DNA of 64,000 nucleotides, taken from positions 49,408,686 to 49,472,685 of the forward strand of contig NC_086378.1 in the NCBI RefSeq assembly GCF_036588685.1. The letters are read 5' to 3'. Positions 60,801-64,000 of the stretch are shown one piece after another; the first letter of the stretch is position 1; each line of letters starts with the position of its first letter. Position numbers and translations under genes: made by a program. Below the pieces are notes generated by a model that worked only from the letters and a program-made list of their open reading frames with translations, did not search any database and was not told where the DNA came from. The stretch is from Mytilus trossulus. Taxonomy: Eukaryota > Mollusca > Bivalvia > Mytilida > Mytilidae.

Positions 60801-61410
60801 GCCAATGAGATTCAAAGTTCAATGACAGTATTATTTGACAACCGTGCTACGGTGATTCGAGATATACGGATTTTATGTTATGTTATCAGATTTCAAATTG
60901 AATTTAAACATATGCACCGTAGAATAAAGAATGTAATGCCTGTTGTTTTAATTCTGCATTTTCCAACTGATGAACTCACAAAAATAGTTATGCAAGAATA
61001 TTTCACTTAGAGTAGAGTGAAATATGACTAACAAATAGAGTCCATAATGATAAAAAATATATGGTTAATATGATCATAATTTTCTAAAGTTATATATTAT
61101 TTTTCTATTCAATTTTAACTGCCACAAACTTTTTAATTTTTATTTTTGATAAGAATAACAGTGTATTGTTGTTTATTATTAAAAAAAATACTAATTGCTG
61201 AATATAGTTTGAAACATTTTTCTTAATCAATGTGAGCAGTCATTTTCTAATTAGAATGTTGGTAATTTCAAAGTAGCTTTATATGAATATAAGAACTAGT
61301 ATTTTCACCTAGACAAAATTCGCCAGTCCATTGTCCAATACAGTCACAAACAACTTTTCCATCCCCGCTCGTGATACATTTTCCACCATTAAAGCATTGG
61401 CAATTATCAG
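57888..61410 (-). CDS. EGF-like domain protein, 3' exons (partial)
   Basis: Four reverse-strand exons join in phase: 61410-61309, 60773-60666, 59571-59498 and 58082-57888 (stop TAA). All have AG/GT borders. The first two are phase 1-1 exons, each encoding one EGF-like domain: DNCQCFNGGKC ... VVCDCIGQWTGEFC, and SQCTTYDCGFGNC ... AQCVCDNKHPTYC, with six cysteines in EGF spacing. The third gives NGPKMVCSTADYSMEHDDYK, and the last gives STYVESTASRIAYIETKLHH then VGPNCWCNSTDIGAVKCHV and a short tail. The visible part is 158 residues. Secreted or extracellular function is inferred from the EGF modules. I do not recognise the family. The 5' exons were not found between 61411 and 64000, so they are probably to the right of the window. 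The last two exons are less certain than the EGF exons. Confidence 0.72.
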
Positions 61411-62640
61411 CTTAAATGAAAATATTTTAACCTTATAAAAATGAATTATGATGAAAATTGTGTTTTATAGTATACAATTGATAAATATGTTGAATATAGT
61501 CAGAATATTTTGCAGGTTGATACGCCTGGAATCTTTGAAAGTTGATATATCGTATAATTATATGTCTAGTGGGTCGATAAAGCCTTGACACATATATGAA
61601 ATAAATAAAAGGTTGACAAAGACTGCTTATGACATTATGTCAGTTTCACTAAAAATCACGCAAAAATGTAAAAAAAAAAAATTAAAAAAGAAAATACTGA
61701 TATTTGCCGGGTTTGCTGATTTAACGATGTTAGATCAAGTATGATCGTTCTTATTAGAATAAAAGGGTGAAATGAAATGATAAGAAATACTTTGACGCAT
61801 GTTATATGATATAAACTGTTCGACCAATATGCTGGAGATAAAAATATAGTAAAAAAAACAAAATGACCTTTACTAAAAAAAAATCCTTCATCGAATTTTG
61901 AATATATTTACTATGGGCAATGCAAATGATCATATATTTTTATATTTTTAAAGATGCTTCTGTGTGAAATAATACTTTGATATGTGGTGCAATCAATCGT
62001 TTTTAGTAAATTGATATGAACACTGATCATGAGGTAATTTATATCATTTGAATTGTGAAATATGTACCACCAAATATTCCCAATGTTATGTTTGAATTGC
62101 TAATGATTTATATTTCCACCATATCATAGTATTTTTTCGTTACTAATTTATTGTTTTTTTTCTTTATGTAATTTTGAGATTAATGGGAAGACAAGAAAAA
62201 AAAACGTCAAGGTACACATTTCTTTGAACTAAATGAGGAATCTACTCAGCAGTTTTAAGTGGTGTTATGTTAAGTTTTTTTTTTATATCTGATTATTCAT
62301 TATTCATTTTATCATAATGTACATGTATATGTAGGGCGGTTTTAACATTGTACAAATATAGAGCGTCCTAAAAGATACATGTACATGTTTACTAATCATG
62401 GTTGCTATCATCACGTTTCAGAATTATCTGATAGTATTTAGTATCTAAATTTAATGTGGTTAGTACTTTTTCAAAACATTACGCCGTTCCTGTAATTGAA
62501 TGAGACATAATTAGTTCAGGTCTATGTGTCTGTGCGTTCTTTTGGTTCGTTTTGTTCGTTTGGCGGTTAGACCGGTATCAGGATGAAGTATTTTGGTTAA
62601 AGAAGTTGACCATAAAGATAGGGCATATAAACTTGCAATA
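61411..62640. other. Probable intron or upstream region of EGF-domain gene
   Basis: AT-rich sequence. No further cysteine-rich exon with splice sites was seen on the reverse strand. Confidence 0.4.
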
Positions 62641-62643
62641 AAA

Positions 62644-62957
62644 TTGACGGTACCAATTTTCATGCACCAGATGTGCATTTCGACAATACATGTCTCTTCA
62701 GTGATGCTCGTGGCCAAAATATTTGAAATCCAAAGCTTATATTAAACATGAAGAGCTATAATCAAAACGGTCCGAAAAGTATAGCCAAATCCGTGAAAAG
62801 AATCAGAGCTTTGCACGAGAGAGATACATTCCTTAATTTATAATAATTTCTAATATTTTGTGACAGCAAATTTCAATAACACAAAAAATCCGTACTTTCA
62901 TGCCAGTACCGAAGTACTGGCTACTGGACTGGTGATACCCTCGGGGACTAATAGTCC
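62644..62957 (+). repeat. Dispersed repeat, family F
   Basis: Second copy of 47037-47358, about 15.6 kb away and in the same orientation; the two align over about 315 bp with scattered substitutions. Confidence 0.85.
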
Positions 62958-63171
62958 ACTGCAAGTTAGTAAACCGTTTTGGTATGATGTGGACTATTTT
63001 AACCATACGCAACACCATTCACTGATCTAAGAAATATAGTTCGAGTAGAGCATCTTCTCAAATGGAGACATTTTATCTATATAACAGAATTTTGGGTTTG
63101 GTGTACTATATTCGATTATTGATGTAAAGTATCTTTTCATTGGTGTGCAGAGTTGAAATCAAGTACAGTTG

Positions 63172-63410
63172 AGAATGAAGGAATGTGTCAAAGAGACAAC
63201 ACCCTGACCAAAGAGCAGAAAACAGTCGAAAACCATCAATAGTTCTCCAACAAGCGCGAAAATCCCAGGCTTCAGCTGGCTCTTTAACAAAATATACGAA
63301 AAAAAAAACCAAGAGATTTTGACTTTGGACAGGCGCATTCATGAAGCGGTGATAAACATGTGTAGCGATATTTAAACCCTCCGCTTTACCTCTAACCAAT
63401 GAAGAAAATA
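63172..63410 (+). repeat. Dispersed repeat, family B
   Basis: aatgtgtcaaagagacaaca, gaccaaagagcagaaaacag, tcgaaaaccatcaatag and tttggacaggcgcattcatg; a diverged copy of 45500-45812. Confidence 0.6.
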
Positions 63411-63490
63411 GTAAACAGTAATACACACAGTAAAAATGGATACTTAACAATAGAAAATGAAAACTCATCGCGTTAATTATTACTTTTGTT

Positions 63491-63800
63491 TCAAATTTCC
63501 CGTTAGAGATATAGATTCCAAGAACCCGTAAAGGGCAGTGTTCATTGTTAGTATACGTTTTATTTTAAGTGAGTTCAGCATGGAACAACTCTTTTGTGTT
63601 CATACTGAAGTGGTCATTATGGAGCGTCAATATATCATCCAAATATCTAAAAGTGTTATTGAATATGTGTATCATATGTTTTTTCGATGGTCTTTGATGA
63701 TTTCAGTCATTTAACCGATAACAATATAGAAACAGGTCAGCAATAAATGGTGCACAGTAAGTTTCCATTGGAAATCCGATAACTTGACGATATATGGAGT
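63491..63800 (-). mobile_element. Reverse transcriptase fragment
   Basis: On the reverse strand the frame reads IGFPMETYCAPFIADLFLYC (about 63721-63780), then NNTFRYLDDILTLHNDHFSM (63601-63660) with the YLDD active-site motif, then NTKELFHAELT and LGIYISNGK. Two in-frame stops interrupt it (after YRLND and after HAELT). It is related to, but clearly diverged from, the fragment at 52420-53026. It probably continues toward the window edge, but I could not follow it. Confidence 0.75.
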
Positions 63801-64000
63801 CTTAATTGCGAACACACGTTTTATCTAGTAAAATTCAAGTGCAGTTATAGTATCAAAGCAGGTTAAATTGACAAAGTTATTTTGTTTGTTGTTACAAAAA
63901 AATGACCTTAAAGCGGTTGAACATACATTTTTGCATTCTGACTTTTTAAATGCCCATTTGATTTGGTGTGTGAATTTTTTCTTAACAATATTTTGAAGTA

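Overview
The window is a stretch of AT-rich, intron-rich invertebrate nuclear DNA. The short exons, the interspersed repeats and the protein matches all point to a bivalve mollusc, most likely a mytilid mussel (inference from repeat families and overall character; no database search was possible). There are no bacterial features. All coding exons below were assembled by hand from reading frame, GT/AG splice sites, phase agreement and recognisable protein family sequence.

Region 1 (1-10926, + strand): the 3' two thirds of the selenoprotein N gene (SELENON). Seven exons give 427 residues, including an in-frame TGA at 6843-6845 inside the family hallmark S-C-Sec-G. A stem-loop starts six bases after this TGA (6852-6890), and a well-formed form-2 SECIS candidate lies far down the 3' UTR (about 10784-10850), just before AATAAA (10901). 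Its introns hold at least four separate transposon-like elements, one of them a hAT-type MITE with a perfect 8-bp target duplication.

Region 2 (13628-56942, + strand): three complete head-to-tail paralogues of the LBP/BPI family of secreted lipopolysaccharide-binding, bactericidal proteins. They encode 499, 500 and 494 residues. Each has 15 exons in the same phases, and 11 of the 15 exon lengths are identical in all three. Copies 2 and 3 are closest to each other. Each copy has an upstream TATA-like box and one or two GGAAGT (ETS/PU.1-type) motifs, and each ends with its own AATAAA. Together they look like a locally duplicated innate-immunity cluster.

Region 3 (57801-61410, - strand): the 3' end of an unrecognised gene with two EGF-like domain exons followed by two further exons and a poly(A) signal. 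Its 5' part was not found in the window.

Introns and intergenic DNA are dense in repeats: a SINE-like family with a gatgtggtatgag head (at least ten copies), including a head-to-head pair that forms a large hairpin; a tRNA-headed SINE; foldback elements; reverse transcriptase fragments (52420-53026 and 63491-63800, both - strand); a hAT-associated zinc-finger fragment (41756-42140, - strand); and a long (CT)n microsatellite.
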